Origin: Verrucomicrobiia bacterium
GTDB taxonomy: Bacteria; Verrucomicrobiota; Verrucomicrobiia; Verrucomicrobiales; DEV007
DNA length: 38,912 bases
NCBI GenBank assembly: GCA_020439995.1
Contig: JAGROY010000285.1
Coordinates: forward strand, 1 to 38,912
Direction: 5' to 3'
Positions 8,521 through 17,058 of this stretch are shown piece after piece; position 1 is the first letter of the stretch, and each line of letters starts with the position of its first letter. Both the position numbers and the translations under genes were made by a program. The notes under the pieces were generated by a model. The model saw nothing but the letters and a program-made list of their open reading frames with translations. It did no database searches and was not told where the DNA came from.

Positions 8521-10650
8521 CTATTCCTGCATCTGCTTCAGGAGCTTCACTTTCTGTTCATCCGAAATATCGGCATTGCCAACGGCTTGGAATGCTGCAT
8601 CGGCATCGATTTCCTTCCATTGCATCGCTGTATCGCTCACGGAGCTGTTGCGCATTTGTTCGTCGCCGATCGATTCCGCCCAGATGAATGCTGCCTCAGG
8701 ATCGGTCTCTTGCACCTGCTGCACGAGAGACCGGACTGCGCCATCGCGTTCTTTGCCTTGCGGCAGTGTGCTGACAAATTCTGATGCGGCCACCGGGTCG
8801 GCGTGGCTCCAGTTGTCTACAATCGACTGGATGGACGCACTGCGTTGATCACCCTCAGGTAGATCCATCACCCAGTCTGCGGCACCTGGGGCGTCAAATT
8901 GGCTCCATCCCTGGGCAATTCTGATCGCAACATCGCTGAAGGATTCGTTGATCTCGTCATCTGTCAGCTTTGCCGTGGCTTGTGCGTAGAGTTCGAGAGC
9001 CATGTCGGGATCATTGTAAGCGGCCTGCCGGATAAAATTGGCAAGCGATCCGGCTTTTGTGTCGCCTTCAAGATTCGTCAGCGCCCAGTCCTGTGCTGCT
9101 ACTGGATCGAATTGAGCCCAGCTACTGAAGAGGGATTCAACAGCCTGATGCTGTACATCTTTGTCGGTAATTCCAAGGGCGTACTCCGTTGCAGCTGCAG
9201 TGTCAGATTGCACCCACGAATTGAGGCCGTTGGAGAGAACGTTGCGCATGGCGTTGCTGCCTAGGTCGAGTCCGTCGATCCAGGCGACTGCTGCCTCGGG
9301 GTCAGTGGTGACCCAGCTTCCAAAGAGATTTCCAGCCACATAGCTTAAGTTGTTGGTGATTCCCTCTTTGGAAAGGAATGCAGCGGCCTTTGCAGGCTCG
9401 TCGTTTTTCAATCCAGAGACCAACCCGTTCACCGCCTGTTGACGCCCTGCGCCTCTGGGCAGCGTTTCCACCCAGGCCGCTGCCGCCGTGGGATCGCTTT
9501 GAGCCCATTGGCTTGCGACGGTTTGAAACATTTCGGTAGTGTTGTTCGAAATGGGCATGGATCCGATCATGTCTGCTGCTGTGCTGGGATCGTTTACCGT
9601 TATCTGCCAGATGGCGTTTTGCATGGCTGCGTTTTTGTCCCCGGGGGGCAGCGTCTGCATCCACGCAATTGCTCCATTCGGATCCCGACCAGACCAGGAC
9701 AAGGCAATGCTTGAAATCATCTGCCGACGCTGATTTCCAGCAGGAACATCATCCAGCATTTTGAGCGCCCGCTGCGGATCAGTGCTGGCTATGTTGGCGG
9801 CAACCACGCTTAAAGCGCTGTTTCGTTCGTTCAGGTTCTCCAGTCCTCCTGCAAACGCGATGGCCCGGTCAGGATCGACTGTGGCCAGTCCAGCCACCAG
9901 TCCATTCAGCGCCTGGCCCCGATTTTGTTGCCCTTTGATCCCGCTGAATTTGGCGATGGCGGCGTCCGGTTGATCGCGAGCCCATTGCTGGAAGAGCCGA
10001 CTGTATTGCCACCCGGTCTGTTGACCGGAAAGCTGAGTCACCATGTCAAAAACAGCCTCTGGCTTCTGTTGCGAGCCGCCGGCAATGATTCCATTCATTG
10101 CCGACTGCCTTTCCTGGGGATTATTAAGTCCCTCCGCCAGCCGCCGAGCCGCCGTGAAATCCGTCCGGGCAATTTCTCCTAGAACAGCACTCATCGCCCC
10201 TCCCTTTAAGCCTGCGTTTTTGTTGCGCGTAGCGGCAAGCCATGCCGCATTCGAGTCCAGTTGCGCCCAGCGGGAGAATAGCGCTGCACGGAGTTGGTAG
10301 CTTCGGTCGTCTCTCACTGGCACATTTTCCAGTTCCGCCGCGAGTGTCACGATTGCCGCAAGGCTCAGTTGATCGATCGCTTCGCTCAGTTCACGGTTGT
10401 AGGTCGAACTGTAGGGGTTCACCAGGGCGAGAAGTTGGTCGATACTCCCACGCTTGCTCCCGGCTGCGGATCCCTGGCCAGACCGGGAGGCTGATCCTGC
10501 CGACGGCATTGAATCACCCATCGTGACACTTGCACCGCCCAATGTTGGCCCGGCTGCTTTCGGCCCGCTCATTGGTGTCGTTTTTGCCAACAAAAACCCC
10601 AGTCCCGTGCCGATCACCAGACTGACTACGCATATGAGCTGTTTCTCCAC
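8521..10650 (-). CDS. Membrane-anchored protein made of ~35-residue helical repeats ('DPxAAxxWxxxLPxG')
   Basis: The 709-aa protein starts at a GTG preceded by GAGGAAAT at good spacing (complement of about 10657-10664). Residues 6-22 are one hydrophobic segment, which would anchor the protein or act as an uncleaved signal. After a Gly/Ser/Pro-rich linker, nearly all of residues 90-690 is a chain of roughly 15 or more imperfect repeats of about 33-36 residues. Their consensus resembles 'W-x(3)-DP-x-AA-x(2)-W-x(3)-LP-x-G-x(2)-R-x(2)-A'. The pattern suggests an alpha-solenoid (TPR/Sel1/HEAT-like) protein-binding scaffold on the periplasmic side. Such proteins are frequent in Verrucomicrobia and Planctomycetes; their function is unknown. 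No catalytic motif is visible. Confidence 0.75.
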   Translation of the reverse strand: MEKQLICVVSLVIGTGLGFLLAKTTPMSGPKAAGPTLGGASVTMGDSMPSAGSASRSGQGSAAGSKRGSIDQLLALVNPYSSTYNRELSEAIDQLSLAAIVTLAAELENVPVRDDRSYQLRAALFSRWAQLDSNAAWLAATRNKNAGLKGGAMSAVLGEIARTDFTAARRLAEGLNNPQERQSAMNGIIAGGSQQKPEAVFDMVTQLSGQQTGWQYSRLFQQWARDQPDAAIAKFSGIKGQQNRGQALNGLVAGLATVDPDRAIAFAGGLENLNERNSALSVVAANIASTDPQRALKMLDDVPAGNQRRQMISSIALSWSGRDPNGAIAWMQTLPPGDKNAAMQNAIWQITVNDPSTAADMIGSMPISNNTTEMFQTVASQWAQSDPTAAAAWVETLPRGAGRQQAVNGLVSGLKNDEPAKAAAFLSKEGITNNLSYVAGNLFGSWVTTDPEAAVAWIDGLDLGSNAMRNVLSNGLNSWVQSDTAAATEYALGITDKDVQHQAVESLFSSWAQFDPVAAQDWALTNLEGDTKAGSLANFIRQAAYNDPDMALELYAQATAKLTDDEINESFSDVAIRIAQGWSQFDAPGAADWVMDLPEGDQRSASIQSIVDNWSHADPVAASEFVSTLPQGKERDGAVRSLVQQVQETDPEAAFIWAESIGDEQMRNSSVSDTAMQWKEIDADAAFQAVGNADISDEQKVKLLKQMQE

Positions 10651-10683
10651 CGTTCGATTTCCTCAGTGTTGATACTCGGCAAG

Positions 10684-10773
10684 AAAGTAGTTCGAGCTCC
10701 AGCTCTATCCTGATTTCCAGTCCAACATAGGAGGGCAAACGAAGGGAATCGAGCTTAAAGCTCGGACTACTTT
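10684..10773. repeat. Hyphenated inverted repeat (possible REP/MITE-like element)
   Basis: AAAGTAGTTCGAGCT (10684-10698) is the inverted complement, with one mismatch, of AGCTCGGACTACTTT (10759-10773). Inside are further pairs: CCAGTCCAA (about 10717-10725) against TTGGACTGG (about 10772-10780), and short palindromes GAGCTCCAGCTC and GAGCTTAAAGCTC next to each arm. The element lies between two divergent genes. The layered symmetry looks like an interspersed palindromic element rather than a simple operator, but no second copy is visible in this window. Confidence 0.45.
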
Positions 10774-10813
10774 GGACTGGACGTGTGGCCCACCCTTTGG
10801 CAGGGGTGTGGAA

Positions 10814-11365
10814 GTGGGCAGCCGCAACTTTGTATACTTTGATCTTGAGACTCAACGCTCGGCGAATGACGTCGGGGGCTGGTCCAATAAGGCGCGCATG
10901 GGCATGTCCGTGGGTGTCACTTACAGCTCGGCAAAGGGGGAATACATCATTTACCCGGAGGAAGAGGCGCCGGCCCTGATTGAGGAAATCATGACGGCTG
11001 ATCTGGTCATCGGCTACAATCATGTGTCGTTCGACTACGAAGTGCTCATGGGGTATTCAACATGGGAAATCGGCGCTGCCACCCGAAGCCTCGATATGAT
11101 GGTCGATCTGGAGGAAAAGCTGGGCCACCGCCTCAAACTGGAGGCCATTGCGTCGGCCTGTCTCGGTGCAGGAAAATCGGCAGACGGCATCGATGCCATT
11201 CGCTGGTGGCAGCAGGGCGAGATCATGAAAATCGCCGAATACTGCTGTTTCGACGTCAAAGTGACCAAGATGGTGCACGAATTTGGGGTCGAAAACGGCT
11301 TCGTCCGCTACATCGACCGCTTCGGCAACGTGCAGAAAGTGGATGTCGACTGGGAAGCTCCCTAA
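10814..11365 (+). CDS. DEDDy-type 3'-5' exonuclease / RNase H-like protein
   Basis: The protein has the three exonuclease motifs of the DEDD ribonuclease-H-like fold: Exo I 'FVYFDLETQ' (Asp and Glu), Exo II 'GYNHVSFDYEVLMG' (Asp) and Exo III 'EYCCFDVKVT' (Tyr-x3-Asp, the y subtype). It resembles the predicted RNase_H_2/YprB-like exonucleases. I chose the GTG at 10814 because AGGGG sits 7 bp upstream and the protein then begins right before Exo I. GTG 10808 or TTG 10772 would give longer forms, the latter beginning inside the inverted repeat. At about 183 aa it is a bare catalytic domain. The role is probably nucleic-acid repair or RNA processing; the substrate is unknown. Confidence 0.75.
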   Translation: MGSRNFVYFDLETQRSANDVGGWSNKARMGMSVGVTYSSAKGEYIIYPEEEAPALIEEIMTADLVIGYNHVSFDYEVLMGYSTWEIGAATRSLDMMVDLEEKLGHRLKLEAIASACLGAGKSADGIDAIRWWQQGEIMKIAEYCCFDVKVTKMVHEFGVENGFVRYIDRFGNVQKVDVDWEAP

Positions 11366-11518
11366 GCGAAGGCGGAAAACCAGCAGAAGTTCACTGTGAA
11401 TTGAAGCGAATAACCGCTTGCTTTCCAGTGTGGGATCTGATTTATAGTATGGTTTCCATATTGATTATGGTGAAGCTTGGCCATGCCGCGAGTGTTCGGG
11501 TGTCATGGCAGTGATTCT

Positions 11519-12670
11519 ATGAAGTTAACTGTTCCGAGATGGGGGGGAATCCTCGCCGTTGTGATAGCCGCAAGCGCGCTAGCGCGGCATGCGACGTCTT
11601 CCAGTAGCGATGTCGCTCCGCTGGTGCAGCAGGAAATGGCACAGGGCACCTGGGCTGACGAAACCCTGGCGATCGCAGCGCTAACCCCGGTTTCCGAAGA
11701 ATCGATCGCAGCGTCACTGCCGCTGCCCGTGGTTTCAAGTTCGCCGATGCCGCAAATACCTCTTGCGACGAAGACTGCCGTTTCGCTGGAGACCATCGCC
11801 ACTCTGCCTTTTTCGATCCCTTCTGAGTCGTCAGTGGTACCGGAGCTTGTTCTGGATAAACCGCCCGCCAGTCCTACTCCTTCCGGCAATCATCGGCCGC
11901 TGATCGAATCGCCACCTCAGCCAGCACCTGTCGCAGTCCAGGCAAGCGAAAGCCTGCCCAGCGAAGAATACCCACCTGAAGCAGATGCGGAACCAGCGCC
12001 GATCACAGAAGCCGAGGCTCGTGCCACGGTGCTGAATCTGCTGGGCGGCGAGGCCGAGTACCGCGCTCAGGAGAGCGATATGGCATTGGCATATGCTGCC
12101 GCAAAGAAGGCGCTGCGCCAGCAAGGCATTCGCCTGGCCAATGTGAAGGCACTGGCGATCATCGACTTTACCCTGCCATCGTATGACCGGCGGCTGGCGA
12201 TCTACAATCCCCGCACGGGTGAAGAGAGCCGTCACCTCGTTGCGCACGGTCACCATAGCGGAGACCTTTACGTCAGGTCTTACTCGAACGTTCCCGGATC
12301 CCTGCAGAGCAGCCCGGGCCTGTACCGAGTAGGTGAGCAATACACGGGAGAACACGGACGATCGATCCGCTTGCACGGTCTGCAAAAGGACATCAACGAC
12401 TACGCCTTCAAACGCGATGTCGTGCTGCATTCCGCCTGGTACGTCTCCTACAAGACGATTCTGGAAAACCAGCTGGAGCTGGGAGTTCCGCGCATTGGCC
12501 GCAGCCACGGCTGCCCGGCGGTGTCCGCAGAAGACCTGCCGGATGTTCTGCAAAAACTGAAGCCGGGGAGCTACCTCTTCATTTATCCCGTGCCTGCATA
12601 CGTGCCCAGCCCGCTCCCGGAAGTTCAGGCCATACCGGCCCTGCGGGCGACTGAACGGGTGCTGCGCTGA
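11519..12670 (+). CDS. Murein L,D-transpeptidase catalytic-domain (YkuD_2-type) protein, exported
   Basis: About 383 aa. The ATG at 11519 begins an export signal or anchor (MKLTVPRWGGILAVVIAASALA); an in-frame ATG at 11477 would add 14 unlikely residues. Residues of about 25-170 form a Pro/Ser/Ala-rich low-complexity linker, as expected for a wall-spanning protein. The catalytic domain carries 'DFTLPSYDRRLAIYN', 'LVAHGHHSGD', 'SIRLHGL', 'DVVLHSAWYVS' and the active-site 'IGRSHGCPAVS' with Cys332. This is the YkuD_2 family, related to L,D-transpeptidases that cross-link or modify peptidoglycan. It works in the periplasm. It is not obviously in an operon with cysE (69 bp gap). Confidence 0.85.
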   Translation: MKLTVPRWGGILAVVIAASALARHATSSSSDVAPLVQQEMAQGTWADETLAIAALTPVSEESIAASLPLPVVSSSPMPQIPLATKTAVSLETIATLPFSIPSESSVVPELVLDKPPASPTPSGNHRPLIESPPQPAPVAVQASESLPSEEYPPEADAEPAPITEAEARATVLNLLGGEAEYRAQESDMALAYAAAKKALRQQGIRLANVKALAIIDFTLPSYDRRLAIYNPRTGEESRHLVAHGHHSGDLYVRSYSNVPGSLQSSPGLYRVGEQYTGEHGRSIRLHGLQKDINDYAFKRDVVLHSAWYVSYKTILENQLELGVPRIGRSHGCPAVSAEDLPDVLQKLKPGSYLFIYPVPAYVPSPLPEVQAIPALRATERVLR

Positions 12671-12739
12671 ACTATTCCTCACATTGAAAAAATCGGTTCA
12701 CTCGCAGCAGAACGCCACTATAGTCCGGCCCAAGAACGC

Positions 12740-13684
12740 ATGGATTGCGAACAAAAACAGATCGTAGATGAGCTCCTGAAATCCTACCAGGAAGCTGGAG
12801 GGATCAATAACATCGATGGAGCCAACTATCCATCGAAGCGCGCGGTGCCGGGCATCTGCGAAGAGCTGCTGCGGATCTTATTCCCCGGCTTCTTTGAGGA
12901 ACACGCGCTGTGCTCGAATGAAACGGAAATGGTCATCGCCGAACGCATGTGCGGCATGCTCGAGCGCCTGCGTGTGGAGGTGAACCGCAGCTTGCGCAGT
13001 CGCGCGGATGAATCAGTGAGCAAAGGGGAAACGTCTGACCTGGCGCACAAGATTGTGTGCGATTTTCTCCACGAGCTGCCGGAGGTGAGGAGCATCCTCA
13101 GCACGGACGTGCAGGCTGCTTATGACGGAGATCCTGCCGCGAAATCGATCGAAGAAATCATCCTTTCGTATCCGTGCATTGAGGCAATCGCAATTCAGCG
13201 GTTGGCCCACGTTCTCTACAACGCGAAGGTGCCCTTGTTGCCGCGCATGATGACTGAGTGGGCGCACGAGAAGACAGGTATCGATATCCATCCGGGGGCA
13301 CAGATCGGCTCGCACTTTTTTATCGACCACGGCACTGGAGTCGTGATCGGTGAGACCTGTGTGATCGGCTCGCGGGTCAAACTTTACCACGGAGTCACGC
13401 TCGGCGCGCGCAGCTTCCCGAAAGATGGCGAAGGCCACATCGTCAAGGGCATCAAGCGGCACCCTGATGTCGAGGATGACGTGACGATTTATCCAAATGC
13501 GACAGTGCTGGGAGGCGATACCGTTATCGGCGAGGGCAGCACCATCGGCGGAAACGTGTTCCTCATGAAGAGCGTTCCGCCTCACTCACTGGTGGCGCTC
13601 GAGGATCAGGAGCACCGCGTTCTGGACAAACGCGCGGTACGGCCCGGAAGTCCCATCGTGGCAGTACCCGCCACCGGTTCGTGA
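12740..13684 (+). CDS. cysE: Serine O-acetyltransferase
   Basis: This enzyme transfers acetyl from acetyl-CoA to L-serine, the first step of cysteine synthesis, in the cytoplasm. The left-handed beta-helix of hexapeptide repeats is clear: 'GIDIHPGAQIGSHFFIDHGT', 'GVVIGETCVIGSRVKLYHGV', 'TIYPNATVLGGDTVIGEGST', 'IGGNVFLMKSVPPHSLV'. The catalytic His-Asp region is 'FFIDHGTGVVIGET'. At 314 aa it is the long form with an N-terminal helical domain (about residues 1-180, 'SYPCIEAIAIQRLAHVLY'), as in plant and SrpH/EpsC-like enzymes. Its last bases overlap the following SprT-like gene by four (GTGA), which suggests coupled translation. Confidence 0.93.
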   Translation: MDCEQKQIVDELLKSYQEAGGINNIDGANYPSKRAVPGICEELLRILFPGFFEEHALCSNETEMVIAERMCGMLERLRVEVNRSLRSRADESVSKGETSDLAHKIVCDFLHELPEVRSILSTDVQAAYDGDPAAKSIEEIILSYPCIEAIAIQRLAHVLYNAKVPLLPRMMTEWAHEKTGIDIHPGAQIGSHFFIDHGTGVVIGETCVIGSRVKLYHGVTLGARSFPKDGEGHIVKGIKRHPDVEDDVTIYPNATVLGGDTVIGEGSTIGGNVFLMKSVPPHSLVALEDQEHRVLDKRAVRPGSPIVAVPATGS

Positions 13685-14400
13685 TCATGGCGATGCCTCG
13701 GAGCAGTCAGATGATGTTCGATTTCCTGATCGATCGCAAACGGCGCAGGTTCCCCCAACCCGCTCCGGATCCAGTGTCGGCTCCAAATGTTGAACCACAG
13801 GTAAAACAGGAGCCGAAGCCAGCTCCAGCGCGGTCACGGACTGGGCAAGACGGTGCACTGACGGCGCTGGCGCAAAGGCTGAGCACCGAACTTGCCATGC
13901 ACGATCTCGCAGCGGCGGTCCGGGTGACGTGGAATCCCCGGCTGAAGACCACTGCAGGCACCGCCTGTCCCCGCACCTCTAACATTGATCTCAACCCAAG
14001 GCTCGGGGAATTCGACGACGCCGTTACTCAGCGTATCCTCAGGCACGAACTGGCCCACCTTGTCGCCCACCGGCGTGCTGGGCGTCGTCGCATCGCCGCG
14101 CATGGCATGGAGTGGCGTCAGGCGTGCTGCGATCTCGGAATACCCGGCGAGAAGAGCCGCCATACTCTGCCTTTCAAAACCAACCCACGCCGCCGCAACT
14201 ACGCATACCAATGTCCGGCGTGCGGCGATGTGGTACTGCGTGTGCGCAAACTGGCTCGCTACAGCGCATGCTGGGCGTGCTGCAAGGCGCACAATCGTGG
14301 AAAATACGCCGAGCGGTTTCAGCTAGCCCCTATCCCACTGGAAAAGGGAATCCTGCTGGCGAAGCTAAGGGAGAACGGCGGCGCGCAAGGCACACAATAG
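13681..14400 (+). CDS. SprT-like zinc metalloprotease
   Basis: A 239-aa SprT-family protein. The metal site is HELAH (residues 122-126), with a downstream 'HGMEW' His (residue 141) as third ligand. The C-terminal zinc ribbon is formed by CPAC (178-181) and CWAC (197-200). An extra N-terminal Pro-rich tail (about residues 22-55) precedes the domain. The GTG at 13681 overlaps the cysE stop (GTGA); ATGs at 13687 and 13693 are alternatives. In eukaryotes the related Spartan protease removes DNA-protein crosslinks. The bacterial SprT role is largely uncharacterised, so a proteolytic role on DNA-bound protein is only inference. Confidence 0.85.
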   Translation: MIMAMPRSSQMMFDFLIDRKRRRFPQPAPDPVSAPNVEPQVKQEPKPAPARSRTGQDGALTALAQRLSTELAMHDLAAAVRVTWNPRLKTTAGTACPRTSNIDLNPRLGEFDDAVTQRILRHELAHLVAHRRAGRRRIAAHGMEWRQACCDLGIPGEKSRHTLPFKTNPRRRNYAYQCPACGDVVLRVRKLARYSACWACCKAHNRGKYAERFQLAPIPLEKGILLAKLRENGGAQGTQ

Positions 14401-14450
14401 CCCACTGACTGATTTGTTCATCACCTCGTTCACCTCCATCCAAAACGCCT

Positions 14451-15521
14451 ATGCCCGAGAACTACGCATTGATTCTAGCTGGCGGTAGCGGCACACGCTT
14501 CTGGCCGCTCAGCCGCAACGCCACTCCAAAGCAATTGCTCAATCTGTTCGATGACCAGACGCTCATTGAGCAAACTGTCAACCGCCTGGAAGGGCTGGTG
14601 CCGGTCGAGAATATCATCGTGCTCACCAACGTCGAACAGGAACCCGCCGTACGAAAGGCGCTGCCGCAACTGCCGGCCGCGAACATCGTGGCGGAACCCG
14701 CGAAGCGTGACACTGCACCCGCCATCGCTCTGGGCATCGGCATCATCGCAGCACGCGATCCAGAAGCCGTCATGATGGTGTTGCCCGCTGACCATCTGGT
14801 GCAGGACGCAACGAGTTTCCGCTCCCTGCTTGGAGCCGCTGCGGAGGTAGCAGCACTTGAAGAAGCGCTGGTCACCGTGGGAATCAAGCCCACCTGGCCA
14901 TGCCCAAGCTACGGCTACATCGAGCGCGGTGACGGCGCCTCGATCGCTGGCAGAAAATCAGACGATCCGGTTTTTGAAGTCAATTGCTTCCGCGAAAAAC
15001 CGGACACCGCCCAGGCAGAAGAATTCCTGCGCCAGGGGAATTTCACCTGGAATGCAGGCATGTTCATCTGGTCGATCCCTACCGTCACCAAGGAGCTGGG
15101 TGCGCATTGCCCGGAGCTTGCAGCCTTTATCCAGAGGCTTCGCGATGGCGGAAGTCTTGAGACCGCGCTGCACAAGGAATTTCCTGAACTGCCAAAGATT
15201 TCCATCGACTATGCCCTCATGGAAAAGGCATCCCGGGTGCTCAATTTGGAAGCCACCTTCGACTGGGATGATATCGGCAGCTGGTTGTCCGTTGCAGGCT
15301 ATCTGGACACTGATGCTTCTGACAATCACACCAATTGCGCGGTCTCTCAGATCGATTCTTCGGGCAACATTGTCTACTCCCGCCAGCCGTCTCACATTGC
15401 ACTGTTAGGTGTAAAGGATCTCATTATCGTGCAAACGGGTGATGCAATCCTCGTCGCCGACAAAAACTGCGCCGACAGCATCAAGAAACTGGTCGACCTG
15501 GTGCCTCCCGGATTACACTAA
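14451..15521 (+). CDS. manC: Mannose-1-phosphate guanylyltransferase
   Basis: The enzyme makes GDP-mannose from GTP and mannose-1-phosphate, a precursor of exopolysaccharide, LPS and glycans. The nucleotidyltransferase signature is 'LILAGGSGTRFWPLSR' followed by 'PKQLLNL', with 'VLPADHLV', 'YGYIERGD' (the typical SYGYIE motif), 'CFREKPD' and 'WNAGMFIW' further on. At 356 aa it is the stand-alone pyrophosphorylase without the C-terminal phosphomannose-isomerase cupin domain of bifunctional ManC/AlgA. It is followed after 17 bp by ruvX, and the two probably share a transcript. The GMP family is certain; the symbol follows usual naming. Confidence 0.92.
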   Translation: MPENYALILAGGSGTRFWPLSRNATPKQLLNLFDDQTLIEQTVNRLEGLVPVENIIVLTNVEQEPAVRKALPQLPAANIVAEPAKRDTAPAIALGIGIIAARDPEAVMMVLPADHLVQDATSFRSLLGAAAEVAALEEALVTVGIKPTWPCPSYGYIERGDGASIAGRKSDDPVFEVNCFREKPDTAQAEEFLRQGNFTWNAGMFIWSIPTVTKELGAHCPELAAFIQRLRDGGSLETALHKEFPELPKISIDYALMEKASRVLNLEATFDWDDIGSWLSVAGYLDTDASDNHTNCAVSQIDSSGNIVYSRQPSHIALLGVKDLIIVQTGDAILVADKNCADSIKKLVDLVPPGLH

Positions 15522-15538
15522 CACAACTAAAACACACT

Positions 15539-15985
15539 ATGCGCGCATTAGGTATCGACTACGGAGACGCAAGGATCGGGCTGGCAATCAGCGATGATCT
15601 CGGGATGATGGCGCATCCACTGGAGACAGTGGATGTTGCAAAGGTCGAAAGCGCTGAGACGCGCATTGCGGAGGTCGCCCGGGAGAAGCGGGTGGACAAG
15701 ATCGTGATGGGATTGCCCCTGCGAATGGATGGCTCGGAAGGTCCGGCAGTGGAAAAGGTAAAGGCTTTCACTGAGCGTCTGCGGTCGCGCATCGATCAGC
15801 GTATTGAGGTTATCTTCATCGACGAGCGGCTCAGCACTGTAGAGGCCCAGCGATCGCTTCGGGAAGCCGGGCGCAATGTGCGCAATAGCAGATCGATTAT
15901 TGACCAGGCAGCGGCGTGCATCATCCTGCAGGACTATCTCGATCAGCAGGGTCAACCGGTGATTGGCTCCGATGAGGAGGAGTAA
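15539..15985 (+). CDS. ruvX: Holliday junction resolvase-like nuclease RuvX (YqgF)
   Basis: 148 aa, the full family length. It has the RNase H-fold active-site motifs 'ALGIDYGDARIGLAISDD' (first Asp), 'VMGLPLRMDGSEG', 'FIDERLST' (Glu) and 'IDQAAACIILQDYL' (last Asp). The family is implicated in 16S rRNA 5'-end maturation and, in some species, Holliday junction resolution; it acts in the cytoplasm. It sits 17 bp after manC and 28 bp before yidD, suggesting a manC-ruvX-yidD transcript. Confidence 0.94.
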   Translation: MRALGIDYGDARIGLAISDDLGMMAHPLETVDVAKVESAETRIAEVAREKRVDKIVMGLPLRMDGSEGPAVEKVKAFTERLRSRIDQRIEVIFIDERLSTVEAQRSLREAGRNVRNSRSIIDQAAACIILQDYLDQQGQPVIGSDEEE

Positions 15986-16013
15986 CCCTGCCGGATGACT
16001 GGGAGACGCCGCC

Positions 16014-16520
16014 GTGAAGCACCTGTGCATCCTTCTCATCAGGATCTATCAATGGGCAGTCGCGCCGATAAAACGCTGGTTCTCCGGTGGTAAAGGCAGT
16101 TGCCGCTATGATCCCTCGTGCTCACAGTTCGCCATTCGTGCACTGGAGATCCACGGATTTTTCAAAGGGAGCAGCCTCGCGACACTCCGGATCCTGCGTT
16201 GCCACCCATGGGGCGGTTACGGTCTCGATCGCGTTCCATCCCGGATTCCATGGCGGCACATTCTCGGATTCGCACTGACTCCTGACGCCTGGCGTGCGCA
16301 CGCGCGCACCACGGGCGGCACCGTTTTGGTCAATCTGCGAGGCAGATTCGTAGCGGAAGGCAAGACTCCAGAAGAAGCGCTGAACTCAGCACAACAAGGC
16401 AGCCGCGATTTCGATCAAGGTGCAATGTACACGAGCCGACATTGCGATCCAGATACGAAGGAAGTGCTCGATGGTCACTCGGTGGCAATCGAAATCATTG
16501 GGAAGGATCTGGACTCCTGA
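16014..16520 (+). CDS. yidD: YidD membrane protein insertion efficiency factor, with C-terminal extension
   Basis: Residues of about 1-80 are a standard YidD domain: amphipathic N-terminus 'LLIRIYQWAVAPIKRWF', the Cys motif 'CRYDPSCSQFAIRALEIHG' and 'RILRCHPWGGYGLDRVP'. YidD assists the YidC insertase at the inner face of the cytoplasmic membrane. The start is a GTG at 16014. The protein is 168 aa, about twice the usual YidD length. The extra approximately 85 residues (from about 85) have no recognised domain and are hydrophilic ('LVNLRGRFVAEGKTPEEALN'). The 3' end overlaps the convergent EpsI-like gene by 26 bp. Confidence 0.9.
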   Translation: MKHLCILLIRIYQWAVAPIKRWFSGGKGSCRYDPSCSQFAIRALEIHGFFKGSSLATLRILRCHPWGGYGLDRVPSRIPWRHILGFALTPDAWRAHARTTGGTVLVNLRGRFVAEGKTPEEALNSAQQGSRDFDQGAMYTSRHCDPDTKEVLDGHSVAIEIIGKDLDS

Positions 16521-17058
16521 AATCCGAGCTGAAAAGAGTGACTGCCAGCCATGGGCCGTCCTCACTGTGGAACGTCGCATCCCAGAACCAGGCAGACACA
16601 TCAGTCCATGTCTTCTGTGTCCGGGAGCTGCGGATCTGTTCACAGGCCTCGATGCCCATGTCGGTCGTGAACCGTGCCCAACGGCTGCCATCCTCACGCC
16701 TGGTGATGATCGTTCGCGAGCGGATCTGGTGCCCCATTCCCTGCAAGCAGTCGGCAGACGAATGCAGCTGACGGGTCGCCCGTGTTACCTGACGCAGCAG
16801 GACGTAACGCGAGCCATCCGAAAACAACGCTGCCTCGCCGGGGAAACGCTGGAGGGCGGCAGTGGCTTTGGCATCGAGTTCGATGGGTGTCAGGTTTGCT
16901 CCCTCGAACTTCGTCGGCCATGTAACCGCACCGGTGTGCTGCTGCCGGTGCAGCGATGCATCGTCGGACTGAAACAGCGGAAGTGCGGCGGCAATGGCGC
17001 ACTGCATCAGAACAATTGCCAGGATGATGGTAGCCCGGTCAGGTCGACGATGCTTCAT
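16495..17058 (-). CDS. Exosortase-associated EpsI-like protein
   Basis: 187 aa from the ATG at 17058, which lies 20 bp inside the end of the exosortase gene. Residues 9-27 form one membrane segment (TIILAIVLMQCAIAAALPL); the rest is outside. The middle resembles the EpsI logic found beside exosortases: 'ALFSDGSRYVLLRQVTRATRQLHSSADCLQGMGH' has the arginine-rich 'R.V.R.TR..H' run followed by a Cys and 'G-x-G', then 'WLAVTLFSSDF'. A second Cys is at 139. EpsI-type proteins are usually fused or adjacent to exosortases and are needed in envelope polysaccharide or sorting systems; the biochemical role is unknown. It is the third gene of a three-gene operon. Similarity is by motif layout only, so the name is tentative. 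Confidence 0.6.
   Translation of the reverse strand: MKHRRPDRATIILAIVLMQCAIAAALPLFQSDDASLHRQQHTGAVTWPTKFEGANLTPIELDAKATAALQRFPGEAALFSDGSRYVLLRQVTRATRQLHSSADCLQGMGHQIRSRTIITRREDGSRWARFTTDMGIEACEQIRSSRTQKTWTDVSAWFWDATFHSEDGPWLAVTLFSSDFRSPDPSQ

Noticed and set aside
11418..11448. Possible promoter TTGCTT...TATAGT upstream of the L,D-transpeptidase-like gene
   Set aside because: The 19-bp spacing is poor and the -35 is weak, so it is not listed as a feature.
11831..12682. Long minus-strand frame (about 283 aa) opposite the L,D-transpeptidase-like gene
   Set aside because: It is antisense to a gene with a clear catalytic domain, and its translation is rich in Arg/Gln/His without motifs, as expected for a shadow of a GC-rich gene.
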